Below are positions 8,098 to 17,690 of a DNA stretch of 64,000 bases, piece after piece. Source of the DNA: Chryseobacterium paridis. GTDB taxonomy: Bacteria; Bacteroidota; Bacteroidia; Flavobacteriales; Weeksellaceae. How positions within the stretch are numbered: the stretch's first letter is position 1; each line of letters opens with the position of its first letter. The position numbers and the translations under genes are program-made. Location of the stretch: positions 62,001-126,000 of the forward strand of contig NZ_JAENHK010000001.1 of NCBI RefSeq assembly GCF_016595215.1, read 5' to 3'. A model generated the notes under the pieces. That model saw only the letters and a program-made list of their open reading frames with translations, had not been told where the DNA came from and made no database searches.

Positions 8098-8745
8098 ATG
8101 AGTGACTTTCAAAAAATTATGGCTGAAAGCATGTACTGGTGTGAAGGACTTGCAGCTATTGTTTCCCTTTTATATTACAATCGTGTAAAGGGACAACATT
8201 GGAAATACTTTGTCCTTTACCTAATTATCATTTTTCTCTGTGAATCCGTAGCAAAATGGGGAGAACCTTTCATCCATTTAAATAAACCTCATTTTTATAA
8301 TTATTTTGTAATTCCATTCCAGTATATCTTTTTTTATTGGTTGTATGCATTTAAATCACTGGAAAATAAAAAATTATTTTACACATTATCAATAATATAC
8401 CTATTATCATTTATACCTAGTGAATTGTTTTTCTCAGAAAGTAAAATTGTTTTTTCTCTAAACTATACTTTTGGTTGTCTCATCTTAATGGTACTTGTAA
8501 TTATGGAATACTACAAGCAAGTTAATTCTTATTCCATTCTTAGCTTTAGTAGAAATAGAATGTTTTATATTAACTTAGGGGTAACCTTATTTTATATAGG
8601 AACGCTACCATTTTTAACATTTTTCTCACTCATAAGGAAGTATATTACAATTTGGGATATGTATTTCGTCTATTTCCAAATTTCTGGAGCTGTTATGTAT
8701 ATATTATTCTCAATTTCATTTATATGGGGAAAACAGAACTCTTAA
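8098..8745 (+). CDS. Multi-pass membrane protein of a sensor operon
   Basis: A 215-residue, very hydrophobic protein with about six or seven membrane segments (for example ILSIIYLLSFIPSELFF, a YTFGCLILMVLVIMEYY stretch and a final MYILFSISFIWG). There is no enzyme motif. The last 22 bases overlap the start of the histidine kinase gene, so the two are translationally coupled. The likely role is a membrane sensing partner for that kinase, which has only one short membrane segment of its own. This role is inferred from position. Confidence 0.75.
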   Translation: MSDFQKIMAESMYWCEGLAAIVSLLYYNRVKGQHWKYFVLYLIIIFLCESVAKWGEPFIHLNKPHFYNYFVIPFQYIFFYWLYAFKSLENKKLFYTLSIIYLLSFIPSELFFSESKIVFSLNYTFGCLILMVLVIMEYYKQVNSYSILSFSRNRMFYINLGVTLFYIGTLPFLTFFSLIRKYITIWDMYFVYFQISGAVMYILFSISFIWGKQNS

Positions 8746-9509
8746 TAACGATTATTTTATTCAACATTTTCTTCGTATTGTTTGTTGCTGCAGTAATGGT
8801 GTACATTAGAAAATATAAGCAACGTAAAAAAGAATATTTAAATGAAATTGAAATAAAAAATGAGATTCATCAAAAAGAGCTTTTAGCTACGCAATTGGAG
8901 ATTCAACAAGCAACTATGCAACAGATCGGACGTGAACTCCATGACAATATCGGGCAAAAGCTTACACTTGTAAGCCTTTATACCCAACAACTTTTGTATG
9001 AAAATAGAGTTACTGAAGTAAGTGAAAGAATAGAACAAGTTTCACAAATTATCAATCAGTCACTACAAGATTTAAGAAGTCTTTCAAAAACCTTGACTGA
9101 TGACAACATCAACCAAAAAGAAATAGTCACTTTAATTCAGGAAGAAGTTGATAATACCAATGCTTTTAAAAAGTGTAAGGTAAGTTTTAAACATAATTTT
9201 AAACAGCTTGATCTAGGATTTGTACATAAGAATGTACTTTTAAGAATTACTCAGGAATTTATTCAAAACAGCATTAAGCACGCCAACTGTAAAAACATTT
9301 TTATAAACCTGGACACTTCAGACGAAGTACTTTGGGAGCTAAACATCAAAGATGATGGTATAGGATTTGACAGAAGTAATATAAAATCCAATGGTATTGG
9401 ATTAACAAATATGAAAAACAGAGCCGAGATCATAGGGGCTCACTTCAGCCTCGAAAGTCTGAAAAACAAAGGAACTACCATCAATATTATTTTAAAAAAA
9501 CAGCCATGA
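8724..9509 (+). CDS. Sensor histidine kinase, NarX/LiaS type (HisKA_3)
   Basis: A 261-residue kinase with one N-terminal membrane helix (residues about 5-28), a coiled coil, and a HisKA_3 dimerisation domain with the phospho-acceptor in RELHDNIGQKL (H73). The HATPase domain has EFIQNSIKHAN (N box), DDGIGFD (G1) and GIGLTNMKNRAE (G2). An open frame runs upstream to 8652, but the ATG at 8724 places the membrane helix at the N-terminus as expected. The gene overlaps the membrane protein upstream and the regulator gene downstream (ATGA), which fixes it in one operon. Confidence 0.92.
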   Translation: MGKTELLITIILFNIFFVLFVAAVMVYIRKYKQRKKEYLNEIEIKNEIHQKELLATQLEIQQATMQQIGRELHDNIGQKLTLVSLYTQQLLYENRVTEVSERIEQVSQIINQSLQDLRSLSKTLTDDNINQKEIVTLIQEEVDNTNAFKKCKVSFKHNFKQLDLGFVHKNVLLRITQEFIQNSIKHANCKNIFINLDTSDEVLWELNIKDDGIGFDRSNIKSNGIGLTNMKNRAEIIGAHFSLESLKNKGTTINIILKKQP

Positions 9510-10144
9510 AAAAAACAATTGTTATCGTAGATGACCATGTCCTCATTGCAAAGGCACTGGAAGGCATTATTGATAATTTTAAAGATTTTGAAGTTATTTA
9601 TGTCTGTGAAAACGGAAAAGATATGATTCAGAAATTTGAAAATAATAGTAAAATTCCTGATATTATCCTTCTTGATATAAGTATGCCTATTATGGATGGT
9701 TTCGAAACGGTATTATGGCTTAAAGAAAACCAACCTGATATTAAGGTAATGGCTTTAAGTATGCAGGGTGATGATAAAAGTGTCATCAAAATGATCAAAA
9801 ATGGAGCAAAAGGCTACCTATTAAAAAATACACATCCAAAAGATCTTGAAACAGCTCTTGTAAAATTAAATACAGAAGGGTTTTTCTATCCAGAATGGGC
9901 ATCACGCATTATATTTTCTAACCTAAACAATGAAAAAGAGTCGAAAGACACTGTCAGGATTTCTGATAGGGAAAAAGAATTCTTAAAATATACTGTGACA
10001 GAGCTTAGTTATAAGGAAATCGCAGATAAGATGTGTTGCAGCCCAAGAACTGTAGAAAGTTATAGAGATCAGCTTTGTGAAAAATTAGATTTGAAAACCC
10101 GTGTGGGTCTAGCTGTTTTTGCTATGAAAAATGGTTTTGATTAA
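9506..10144 (+). CDS. Response regulator, NarL/LuxR family
   Basis: The 212-residue partner of the kinase encoded just upstream. The receiver domain carries VDDH near the N-terminus, the phospho-accepting Asp at D57 (LLDISMPIMDG) and the conserved Lys in GYLLKNT. The C-terminal LuxR-type helix-turn-helix reads SDREKEFLKY...YKEIADKM..SPRTVESYRDQL. It probably binds short inverted repeats, with the palindrome at 7419-7434 as the nearest candidate. Confidence 0.93.
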   Translation: MKKTIVIVDDHVLIAKALEGIIDNFKDFEVIYVCENGKDMIQKFENNSKIPDIILLDISMPIMDGFETVLWLKENQPDIKVMALSMQGDDKSVIKMIKNGAKGYLLKNTHPKDLETALVKLNTEGFFYPEWASRIIFSNLNNEKESKDTVRISDREKEFLKYTVTELSYKEIADKMCCSPRTVESYRDQLCEKLDLKTRVGLAVFAMKNGFD

Positions 10145-10249
10145 TTTCCTCAACTAAATTAATTATGGAAAATCCACCTTTTAGATACTAACTGTTCCTA
10201 AGACTAAAATCATGCTTAAGGGTAATTAAATCCATATTATTGTAAATAT

Positions 10250-10282
10250 AAATCCTTTCTCAATCCGAGAAGGGATTTTATT
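10250..10282 (+). terminator. Terminator of the sensor operon
   Basis: AAATCCTTTCTC (10250-10261) pairs with GAGAAGGGATTT (10267-10278, one G-U pair) and is followed by TATTTTCTATTT. The stem core is nearly the same as that of the terminator at 11725-11764. Confidence 0.85.
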
Positions 10283-10699
10283 TTCTATTTACATTTTAAA
10301 AATCAATCCATTAGTATTGTTAAAAAAATATTCATATTACTCACAAATAGTTAATAATAATTACATAAAATGCTATTATAACTTATTTTTTAAATTAAAT
10401 CAATAAGACACCATTAATATCTTAAAAATAACTAATCTAATACGAATTATGCAATGAATAGCTTATTTAATTACATAATTACAATATAAAATCAACAACA
10501 AACATGGAAATTATAAAAATAACAAAAAGCCACCAAAGTACCTAAAACAACACGCAAATCAATAAAAATTACATCCTAAAATTAAATATTTCATTTGAAA
10601 AATACAGAAAACACTATCAAAATAAAAATTCACAACTTGCAAACTAATTCAAAATAATATAATTTCGTTTTTCCACAAGATATATAAATATTGAAATCA
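10283..10699. other. AT-rich gap without a detectable gene
   Basis: About 400 bases of very AT-rich sequence with stop codons in all frames. Only micro-ORFs of a dozen codons are present and I see no folded RNA signature. It contains the promoter of the metalloprotease at 10700, which I could not place with confidence. Confidence 0.6.
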
Positions 10700-11707
10700 A
10701 TGAAAAAACTATTATTTGGAATCCTTGCATTAGGATTCATGTCCGCATGTAACAGCGACAACGTTTCAAATCAAAGTGAAGATGCAACTAACAAGTCTGA
10801 ATCTTCTTCTAATGTAACAGGAAAAAGATTTTGTCCTTCTGAGGAAATCAGAAAACAGGCTCTTCAAAACAATCCTGAGCTTAGACAAAGGTATGCCGAC
10901 CTAGAGGCTAATACGGAAAAATTCATGAATGACCTTAAACTAGGTAAAGTCCTTGCAGATGGTACTGTTGAAATTCCTGTAGTGGTAAATGTATTATACA
11001 AAACTGCTGCGCAAAATGTATCAGATGCCAGAATTGCTGAACAAATTGCAGTTTTAAATGCTGATTACGGCGGAAGCAATAGTGATGTTTCAAAAATTCC
11101 AACAGAATTTCAATCTGTAAAAGCTGGTGATGTAAAAGTACGATTCAAACTATCTAATACAGTAAGAAAAGCTACTACTAAAACAAGCTGGACAGATAAT
11201 GATGCAATGAAAAAAGCGTCTACAGGAGGTATTGACGCAACCAATCCTACAAATTATTTCAACATTTGGGTAGTAGGAAGCATGCCAACGAGTCAAGGGG
11301 AAATTCTTGGATATGCTACTTTTCCTGAATCAGCAGGGTTATGGAATGACGGAGTGGTTATCGCGGCTCCATATTTTGGAAAGACCGGAGCCACCTCTCC
11401 TTTCAACCTTGGAAGAACAGCAACTCATGAAGTGGGGCATTATTTAAATCTTAGACATATTTGGGGAGATGCAAATTGCGGAAATGACCTTGTAGCAGAT
11501 ACTCCTACACAAACTACTTCCAGCAGCGGTAAGCCAACTTACCCTCAATATAATACATGCAGTGGTACTTCAAGATCTATCATGTTCATGAATTATATGG
11601 ATTACGTAGATGACGCTGCTATGTTTATGTTTTCTGCAGGACAAAAATCTAGAATGCAAGCCGTTGTTGCTTCTTCAGGATCAAGAGCTGGTTTAAGAGT
11701 TTATTAA
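10700..11707 (+). CDS. Secreted zinc metalloprotease, M43 (pappalysin-like) family
   Basis: A 335-residue lipoprotein or secreted peptidase. The N-terminus MKKLLFGILALGFMSAC is a lipoprotein signal with the lipobox Cys at residue 17. Catalytic zinc is expected at HEVGHYLNLRH (from about residue 243), the metzincin HExxHxxGxxH pattern with Leu-Asn in place of the usual Gly. A Met-turn candidate is FMNYMDYVDD. Cysteines in the WGDANCGND and YNTCSG segments match the disulfide positions of M43 enzymes. The frame is open from a TTG at 10691, but the ATG at 10700 gives the proper signal. It is probably a digestive or processing protease at the cell surface; the substrate is unknown. Confidence 0.88.
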   Translation: MKKLLFGILALGFMSACNSDNVSNQSEDATNKSESSSNVTGKRFCPSEEIRKQALQNNPELRQRYADLEANTEKFMNDLKLGKVLADGTVEIPVVVNVLYKTAAQNVSDARIAEQIAVLNADYGGSNSDVSKIPTEFQSVKAGDVKVRFKLSNTVRKATTKTSWTDNDAMKKASTGGIDATNPTNYFNIWVVGSMPTSQGEILGYATFPESAGLWNDGVVIAAPYFGKTGATSPFNLGRTATHEVGHYLNLRHIWGDANCGNDLVADTPTQTTSSSGKPTYPQYNTCSGTSRSIMFMNYMDYVDDAAMFMFSAGQKSRMQAVVASSGSRAGLRVY

Positions 11708-11724
11708 AAAATTAAATTTATATT

Positions 11725-11764
11725 AAAAAAAATCCTTTCTCAGATTTGAGAAAGGATTTTTTTT
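11725..11764 (+). terminator. Terminator of the M43 protease gene
   Basis: A long stem (AATCCTTTCTC with GAGAAAGGATT, flanked by A and T runs that extend the pairing) around a short loop, followed by T residues. The loop end contains the TTTG that may be the -33 box of the next gene. Confidence 0.88.
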
Positions 11765-11773
11765 ATATTTTTG
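11745..11773 (+). promoter_or_regulatory. Promoter of the PAP2 phosphatase gene, inside the upstream terminator
   Basis: TTTG (11745-11748), 17 bp, then TATTTTTG (11766-11773), an exact TAnnTTTG box. Transcription would start near 11779, which rules out the upstream in-frame start at 11771 and supports the ATG at 11810. Confidence 0.55.
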
Positions 11774-11809
11774 GTCCAGTTTAATTTAGACTACATAAAA
11801 AACACAAAA

Positions 11810-13189
11810 ATGAATAAAATAGCATTGGCATTCTGCATGTTGCTAATGATATGCTTATATCAGGCGCAAGACACTATTCCATCTAAGAATGATCTTCAGC
11901 AAGCCATTTCAGAAACTCCAACTCTTCCAGAAAAAAAACTTTTTTTTAAGAAAGAATGGGTAAAAAAATCGATTGCTCCGACTTTACTTTTTACAGCATC
12001 TGCTGCCACATGGGGCGGACGGGAAAACATCCGTGAAATCAGGAACCGATACATCCCTAACTTTAAAGCAACTTTTGATGATTACCTTCAATATGCTCCG
12101 GCAGCCACTGTATATGGTTTAAAATTAGCAGGAGTGAAAGGGCGAAATAATATTGGCAGAGCTACTCTATCATATGGTACAAGTCTGGCGATCATGGCAA
12201 TCCTCGTCAATTCTATAAAGTACACTTCAAAAGTTGAACGTCCAGATGCTTCTGCAAAAAATTCTTTCCCTTCAGGCCATGCTGCTATGGCTTTTACCAA
12301 TGCTGGTTTTTTAGATAAAGAATATGGCCTTGTAAATCCTGCTTATAGTATAGGAGGTTATGGAGCTGCAACTCTTACAGGACTTGGAAGAAACCTGAAC
12401 AATAGACATTGGATGCCTGATATTCTTGCAGGTGCAGGGATCGGGATCATCTCAACAGAATTAGGCTATTTCTTCATTGATAAAATTTATAAGAATAAAG
12501 GAGATAACTTAAGTTTACTTTCAAGGATAGAAAGCAATGGCAATCCTTCTTTTCTTTCTATAAAATTAGGATCAGCTTTAGCTACAACCAACTTTCTAAA
12601 AGAGTCTGAGCTGGATGATCATAAACAGGTAGGTTTTGAGGCAGGACTGGAAGGAGCTTACTTTTTCTCTAAAAAATGGGGAATCGGTGGAGACGTAAGC
12701 TTCAGCAGTTTTCCTATAAAACCAATACGATTAACCTTAGATGACGAACAGCACTATGAAAATTTTGATGTAACAACTCAATCTTTAGGATTTTTAAACT
12801 TTGGAATCGGCCCCTATTTCTCACATGATTTTTCAGAAAACTGGCAGCTAACATTGAAAGCAACAGCAGGCTATTCAACTCCGGCAAGTGGAAAAATATC
12901 TGTAAAAAGTGAACATATTGACGCACCCAACAACGAAATTGAATTAGCATCTTATAAGCCGTCAAATGCATTTAGATTAAATCTGGGAAGTGCGCTTACC
13001 TATAAATTCAATTCTGAATTAGGAATCACCGCCTATGCCGAATACAATCAGTTAAAATCTACAATGAATTATCAATTCAGTGACCTTGTAAAGGATGATG
13101 ACGAAATGAACGAAATGTTCAATACTTCGTTTGCCAAAGAAAGAATTAAGTATATCACTATTGGATTAAGACTAACAGCTTATTTTTAG
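11810..13189 (+). CDS. PAP2-family phosphatase fused to an outer-membrane barrel-like domain
   Basis: A 459-residue exported protein (signal MNKIALAFCMLLMICLYQAQ). The first half carries the acid-phosphatase/PAP2 signature: K-YTSKVE-RP (KX6RP), FPSGHAA at about residues 151-157, and R-NLNNR-H-WMP-D (RX5HX3D). The catalytic residues are therefore complete. PAP2 enzymes dephosphorylate lipid phosphates such as undecaprenyl pyrophosphate or phosphatidic acid. The second half (about 230-459) has alternating beta strands ending in an aromatic (LRLTAYF), as in outer-membrane barrels. The combination suggests an envelope enzyme anchored in the outer membrane; that location is inferred. Confidence 0.85.
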   Translation: MNKIALAFCMLLMICLYQAQDTIPSKNDLQQAISETPTLPEKKLFFKKEWVKKSIAPTLLFTASAATWGGRENIREIRNRYIPNFKATFDDYLQYAPAATVYGLKLAGVKGRNNIGRATLSYGTSLAIMAILVNSIKYTSKVERPDASAKNSFPSGHAAMAFTNAGFLDKEYGLVNPAYSIGGYGAATLTGLGRNLNNRHWMPDILAGAGIGIISTELGYFFIDKIYKNKGDNLSLLSRIESNGNPSFLSIKLGSALATTNFLKESELDDHKQVGFEAGLEGAYFFSKKWGIGGDVSFSSFPIKPIRLTLDDEQHYENFDVTTQSLGFLNFGIGPYFSHDFSENWQLTLKATAGYSTPASGKISVKSEHIDAPNNEIELASYKPSNAFRLNLGSALTYKFNSELGITAYAEYNQLKSTMNYQFSDLVKDDDEMNEMFNTSFAKERIKYITIGLRLTAYF

Positions 13190-13195
13190 GAAGCA

Positions 13196-13223
13196 AAAAG
13201 CCTTCAGAATTCTGAAGGCTTTT
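13196..13223. terminator. Bidirectional terminator between convergent genes
   Basis: A perfect 28-bp palindrome (AAAAGCCTTCAGAA / TTCTGAAGGCTTTT) between the stops of the PAP2 gene and the M1 peptidase gene. It has T tracts on both strands. Confidence 0.9.
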
Positions 13224-13227
13224 CGTT

Positions 13228-15093
13228 TTATAAATTTTTTGAGTTATTTTCCGGTGTATAATCCATAAAAATACCGCCGTCTAATTTTACTGATTTCACT
13301 TTCTTCTTGATTGGCACTGTCAATGTTGTCTGCTTCTGATTTTTTTCCCACAGAGAAGGTGTAAAATGGAGATTTTCTACCGAAGCATCATCATAGGTTA
13401 TCACTGCGTCAAATGGAGTTGCAAACCCTCCTACATTATCTACATTCACCGTAAGAAGACCATTATCCTGCAAAGCTTTTGTGATTTTCAGATCTATGTA
13501 ATAATTAGAATAAAACCAGTTATTCCAGAACCACGTAAGATCTTTTCCAGATCCGGTATTCATAGAATTAAAATAATCCCACGGAATAGGATGTTTCCCA
13601 TTCCAGTTATTCATATAATGGTGTAATGCTTTTTTGAACAAGTCATCTCCTAAATAATCTTTTAAGGCCAAATAAGATAATGACGCTTTCACATAAGAGT
13701 TATTTCCATATCCTAAACCACTCACCTGTGTACTCATTGTAATAATCGGCTGATCTTCCTCTGCTGATGGATCATTGATCCATCTTTTTACTCTGAAATT
13801 CTGGTAGAACTCTTTGGCTTTCGCTTCTCCATTTTCATCAATCCCGATCAGATATTCTAATGTTGTTGCCCAACCTTCATCCATAAAAGCATATCTGGTT
13901 TCATTAATCCCCATATAGAAAGGGAAATAAGTATGTGCTATCTCATGATCTGCGGTCAATCTTGCATCCTGAAAATCATCAGGAATACTTGTATCATTGA
14001 TCATCATTGGGTATTCCATATCAGCATATCCCTGAACAGCTGTCATTACCGGAAAAGGATATTCTATTCCAGGCCAGTTTTTAGAAAACCAATCCAGATT
14101 ATAGCGCATCCAATCTACATAATGTTCAAAGTCCTTAGCTCCTTCTTTGTAAGCAGCCTGAACACTTGCTCTTTTTGTTTTTAGCTGAACACTAGCTCCA
14201 TCCCATACATAATGATTACTCAAAGCAAAACAAAAATCAGTGATATTATTTGCTTTGAACTTCCAGACATTCCATTTATTTTGTTTTGTTACTTTCCCGG
14301 ATTTCATTTCTTCCTGAGTAGCAATATGGACTAATTGATCGCTTTTTAAAGATGATTTATATCTTTTTAAGTAGTTAGGTTGCAAAACCGCATCAGGATT
14401 CAGAAAATCTCCTGTTGCCCAAACTACGTAATTTTTGGGAGCAGTAATTGCAAAATTATAATCGTTGAAATCATTATAAAATTCCTGTCTGTCAGAATGT
14501 GGTAGCATATCCCAGCCATTATAATCATCGTATACTGAAATCCTTGGGAATGAATAAGCTACATAGAACGTTTCAGAATCGATCTGACCTTCTCTTCCAC
14601 TCTTAACAGAAAGCGGATATTCCCACTCTATTTTAATTTCTGATTTTGATTTTGATTTTAAAACTGCTTGTAGCTTAACGCTTGCTACAGTTCCCCAATC
14701 ATCACTATTTACACTGTACTTTTGACCATTGACAATAAAAGATTTGATATGCAAACCAGAGGTTAAAAAATCCTTTGAGACTACTCCCGATCTGGGAGCT
14801 TCCGGTTTATGAAGATTATTGACAAATCTTATGGCTAATGAGTTTAAATCATTCGGGCTGTTATTTGTGTAGGTGATTGTTTCTTTTCCTGAAACTATTT
14901 TTGTGTTGGCATCTACTTTTACTTCAACATTGTATATCCCTTTGTTCTGCCAGTAATTTTTACCTGGAGCTCCCGAAATATCCCGCGTTCCATTTTCATA
15001 TGCTTTTTTTATATTTCTCGGCATGTATAGTTCTTGTCCTGATAAATAGTGCATTGAAGCAACCATTAACCATCCAAAAAGCAATCTCTTCAT
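13228..15093 (-). CDS. Secreted M1-family metallopeptidase
   Basis: A 621-residue gluzincin peptidase with signal peptide MKRLLFGWLMVASMHYLSGQ. The catalytic zinc site is HEIAH at about residue 382, with the third ligand Glu in FMDEGWATTLE 19 residues later. The exopeptidase loop normally written GxMEN appears as YADMEYPMMI, a variant common in Bacteroidetes M1 proteins. An N-terminal beta domain (KIVSGKETITYTNNSP) precedes the catalytic domain. A second M1 protein of like build lies at 20605-22542. The likely role is periplasmic or extracellular peptide trimming. Confidence 0.9.
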   Translation of the reverse strand: MKRLLFGWLMVASMHYLSGQELYMPRNIKKAYENGTRDISGAPGKNYWQNKGIYNVEVKVDANTKIVSGKETITYTNNSPNDLNSLAIRFVNNLHKPEAPRSGVVSKDFLTSGLHIKSFIVNGQKYSVNSDDWGTVASVKLQAVLKSKSKSEIKIEWEYPLSVKSGREGQIDSETFYVAYSFPRISVYDDYNGWDMLPHSDRQEFYNDFNDYNFAITAPKNYVVWATGDFLNPDAVLQPNYLKRYKSSLKSDQLVHIATQEEMKSGKVTKQNKWNVWKFKANNITDFCFALSNHYVWDGASVQLKTKRASVQAAYKEGAKDFEHYVDWMRYNLDWFSKNWPGIEYPFPVMTAVQGYADMEYPMMINDTSIPDDFQDARLTADHEIAHTYFPFYMGINETRYAFMDEGWATTLEYLIGIDENGEAKAKEFYQNFRVKRWINDPSAEEDQPIITMSTQVSGLGYGNNSYVKASLSYLALKDYLGDDLFKKALHHYMNNWNGKHPIPWDYFNSMNTGSGKDLTWFWNNWFYSNYYIDLKITKALQDNGLLTVNVDNVGGFATPFDAVITYDDASVENLHFTPSLWEKNQKQTTLTVPIKKKVKSVKLDGGIFMDYTPENNSKNL

Positions 15094-15197
15094 ATGTAAT
15101 TTTTAAAAATAAGTCTCAAAATTAGGTAAAATGTAACAGAGAAATATAATTAATCATACCTTAGATACTGATATTAGGAAACTTTAACGTATATTTT

Positions 15198-17570
15198 TTA
15201 CATCCTTCCTTGTTCGTCTGCTTTTTTAATGGTTTTAGCATTTTTCACTGACTGGTTTCCAAAATTATACTTCAATGAAATTGAAAAACTTTGAGCATCG
15301 CGATAATCCCGATAATAATTATCCTGATTGGCATATTTTGTACTGACCTTTTCTCCTGAAGTTCTGAAAATATCATTAAATAAAAGGCTTGCCTCTAATT
15401 TTTTATTTAAGAACTTTTTATTCATCACCAAATAAGTAGATGATGAACTGGATACCCTAAAAGTCCCTTGTACCGATGGTGAATTATACTGGTGTCCAAC
15501 TTCTATTTTCCAATCACTTTTTTTATCTAACGTAAAACTGGTTGAAACATCGGAAACCCAATTCCAGATCTTATTGTTATATAAAATACCGTCAACACCA
15601 ATAAAATAATTCTCATTATGTTCGACATTTTCAGAAATACTAAAACTCCACCAAGGTTTGATTTGCAGGTTTTTATAGAGACTCAATCCATATGCCTGAG
15701 CTTTTTCAATATTTGTAAAATGGTAAATCACATTATTATTACTAGGCTCCTGAAATGAAATCTCCATAGAAGGAAAAATTTCCTTTCTATAATACAGATC
15801 AAGGCTCCATTCTTTCCAGGTATAGTTGAAATTAAGATTATGCACAATAGTTGCCTTAAGTTCCGGATCTCCCTGGAAATATGAAAATAAATTGAAATAA
15901 GATTTAGCCGGGTTTAGCCAGGAATAAGAAGGCCTTGAAATTCTCTTTCCATATGACAAACCAAATTGATGATTATTCTCGGTTGTATATTGTACAAAAA
16001 GGGTTGGAAACAGTTTCCAGTAATTGTTTTTATTCACTTCATAAGGCTCGGAAACAATTCCTTCCAAATCGGTTTTCTCCGCACGAAGACCAGCTTTGAA
16101 ATTCCATTTCCCCGGATTATAAGCTAATGAAGAATAGAGGGCAAAGTTATATTCCTTATAATTAAAAACATTACTCTTATCAGGACGATATTGAAGCTGT
16201 CCATTCTCATTATCCGAAAAATCCAGTTGGCTGTCTGTTTTTACAAAACTATATTTTGCGCCGGATTCAAGTTCCCATTTATCATCTTTCCACTGATAGT
16301 CTGCCTGGGTGGAATATAACTGGACATTATTTCGGTTATTTGTCAAAAAATTATTCTCTTTCGGGGGTTGATTTACGAAGTTTAAATAGGTTAATACATT
16401 TTGGTATTTCCGTGCATTATTTCCTGCAAAATAATTCGTCCAGGTCAATTGGCTTTTTTTATTCAGTTTCCTGTCCATTTCAAAACTTACCGAATTATTG
16501 ATCGCTCTTGAATAATGATCATTTACTGTCCTGTAATGGGATTCTATAATATCCTGGTTATTATATATTAATGTTGGTACATCATAAGTTCCAAAAGATT
16601 TTGGACTAAAATAACCTGAATAATTTAGACTCATATTAGTCAAACTATCAATTTCATAATCTAAATTAAAATTCACCGTATTCTGACTTTTATTTTTGTC
16701 TTTCCGGTTCATTGTACTGATCCACCGTGTCTGATCTTCAACATAATTTACATAATCTATTCCTTCTCTATAATATGTTCCTGTTCCTAAATTATAACTT
16801 CCCATGAGAGATAGTTTATCTTTTTTATAGTATTGGGAAATCCCCACCACTCCCTTTGCATATTGTGTCTGGATATACTTGGAAGAAAGTATACCACGAT
16901 ATCCCTCTATTTTATTTTTTTTCATCACGATATTTAAAACAGCACTTCCGGAAGCTTCATATTTTGCAGGTGGATTGGTGATCACCTCAACGGATTTCAC
17001 ATCATCTCCCTGAGTATTTTCAAGTAAATTTTTCAACTCTTCACCAGTGAGCATTATTTTTTTATCATTAATTGTCACCAAAATCCCCTGACTTCCTTTA
17101 ATAGCTAAGACATCATTGGTAGAAGTAACCCCTGGTGTCTTTTTAAGGATTTCCCAGGCATTAAGAGAAGAAATATTACTATTTTCTACATTAAATTCTA
17201 AGCGATCTATTTTCCTTTTTACCAAAGGTTTTTGTTTTGTCATAACCACTTCCTGAATATCCTGGACATCTTTTTTCAGGATAATATTTAATGTATTGTT
17301 CTGACTTTCAAGATCAATATTCTTTTCAAACTGAGCATATTCAAGATCTTTAATAACCAGCTTCACTGAACCGTCTGCGATACCTTCTATTACAAAAACT
17401 CCATTTTCATTGGTTACTAACGTTGTAAGTAATTCATTTTTAGCATTTAATAAATTAATAGATATTGCTGAAAGTTTTTCTCCCTGAGTATTGGATACTG
17501 TACCTTCAATTTTTTGTTTCTGAGAAAACAAAAAAACAGGCAGACATAGGAAAATTAAAAATTTATACAT
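15198..17570 (-). CDS. Outer-membrane beta-barrel receptor with carboxypeptidase-regulatory plug
   Basis: A 790-residue protein: signal peptide (MYKFLIFLCLPVFLFSQ), an Ig-like carboxypeptidase-regulatory domain (residues 20-110, KIEGTVSNTQGEKL), a TonB-plug-like region (LEFNVENSNISSLNAWEILKK split by PGV, then VEVITNPPAKYEASG) and a large barrel to the C-terminus. This is the TonB-dependent-receptor-like outer-membrane family (OMP_b-brl_3) often tied to two-component systems. It is divergent from the kinase/regulator pair at 17704-19684, and a row of GTTAATG repeats lies between them. It is therefore the likely target of that pair. The ligand is unknown. Confidence 0.88.
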   Translation of the reverse strand: MYKFLIFLCLPVFLFSQKQKIEGTVSNTQGEKLSAISINLLNAKNELLTTLVTNENGVFVIEGIADGSVKLVIKDLEYAQFEKNIDLESQNNTLNIILKKDVQDIQEVVMTKQKPLVKRKIDRLEFNVENSNISSLNAWEILKKTPGVTSTNDVLAIKGSQGILVTINDKKIMLTGEELKNLLENTQGDDVKSVEVITNPPAKYEASGSAVLNIVMKKNKIEGYRGILSSKYIQTQYAKGVVGISQYYKKDKLSLMGSYNLGTGTYYREGIDYVNYVEDQTRWISTMNRKDKNKSQNTVNFNLDYEIDSLTNMSLNYSGYFSPKSFGTYDVPTLIYNNQDIIESHYRTVNDHYSRAINNSVSFEMDRKLNKKSQLTWTNYFAGNNARKYQNVLTYLNFVNQPPKENNFLTNNRNNVQLYSTQADYQWKDDKWELESGAKYSFVKTDSQLDFSDNENGQLQYRPDKSNVFNYKEYNFALYSSLAYNPGKWNFKAGLRAEKTDLEGIVSEPYEVNKNNYWKLFPTLFVQYTTENNHQFGLSYGKRISRPSYSWLNPAKSYFNLFSYFQGDPELKATIVHNLNFNYTWKEWSLDLYYRKEIFPSMEISFQEPSNNNVIYHFTNIEKAQAYGLSLYKNLQIKPWWSFSISENVEHNENYFIGVDGILYNNKIWNWVSDVSTSFTLDKKSDWKIEVGHQYNSPSVQGTFRVSSSSSTYLVMNKKFLNKKLEASLLFNDIFRTSGEKVSTKYANQDNYYRDYRDAQSFSISLKYNFGNQSVKNAKTIKKADEQGRM

Positions 17571-17607
17571 GATTCTTTAATTTTGACAGAAGAAAAATCT
17601 TCTCCTA

Positions 17608-17615
17608 CAAAAGTG
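17608..17615 (-). promoter_or_regulatory. Candidate -7 box of the beta-barrel receptor gene
   Basis: On the minus strand CACTTTTG differs from TAnnTTTG only at the first base. It lies exactly 22 bp from the GTTAATG boxes, the same distance as the -7 box of the DUF1573 gene from its boxes. Confidence 0.4.
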
Positions 17616-17637
17616 TATATTATCAAGGAAAATTTCG

Positions 17638-17666
17638 GTTAATGGAAGGTTAATGATGAGTTAATG
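17638..17666 (+). promoter_or_regulatory. Three GTTAATG direct repeats at 11-bp spacing (response-regulator boxes)
   Basis: GTTAATG occurs at 17638, 17649 and 17660. The 11-bp period is that of OmpR/PhoB-type binding sites, where tandem winged-helix monomers bind one turn apart. The boxes end 24 bp before the TATATTTG -7 box of the kinase gene (17691-17698). A matching set is found upstream of the second OmpR-type system at 24208-24246. Confidence 0.65.
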
Positions 17667-17690
17667 TCCATTAGGAGAAAAGTAAAGTTT

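Noticed and set aside
15198..17570. SusC-type nutrient transporter with a SusD partner
   Set aside because: The protein is shorter than SusC and no SusD-like gene is adjacent. It fits the smaller receptor-like barrel family better.
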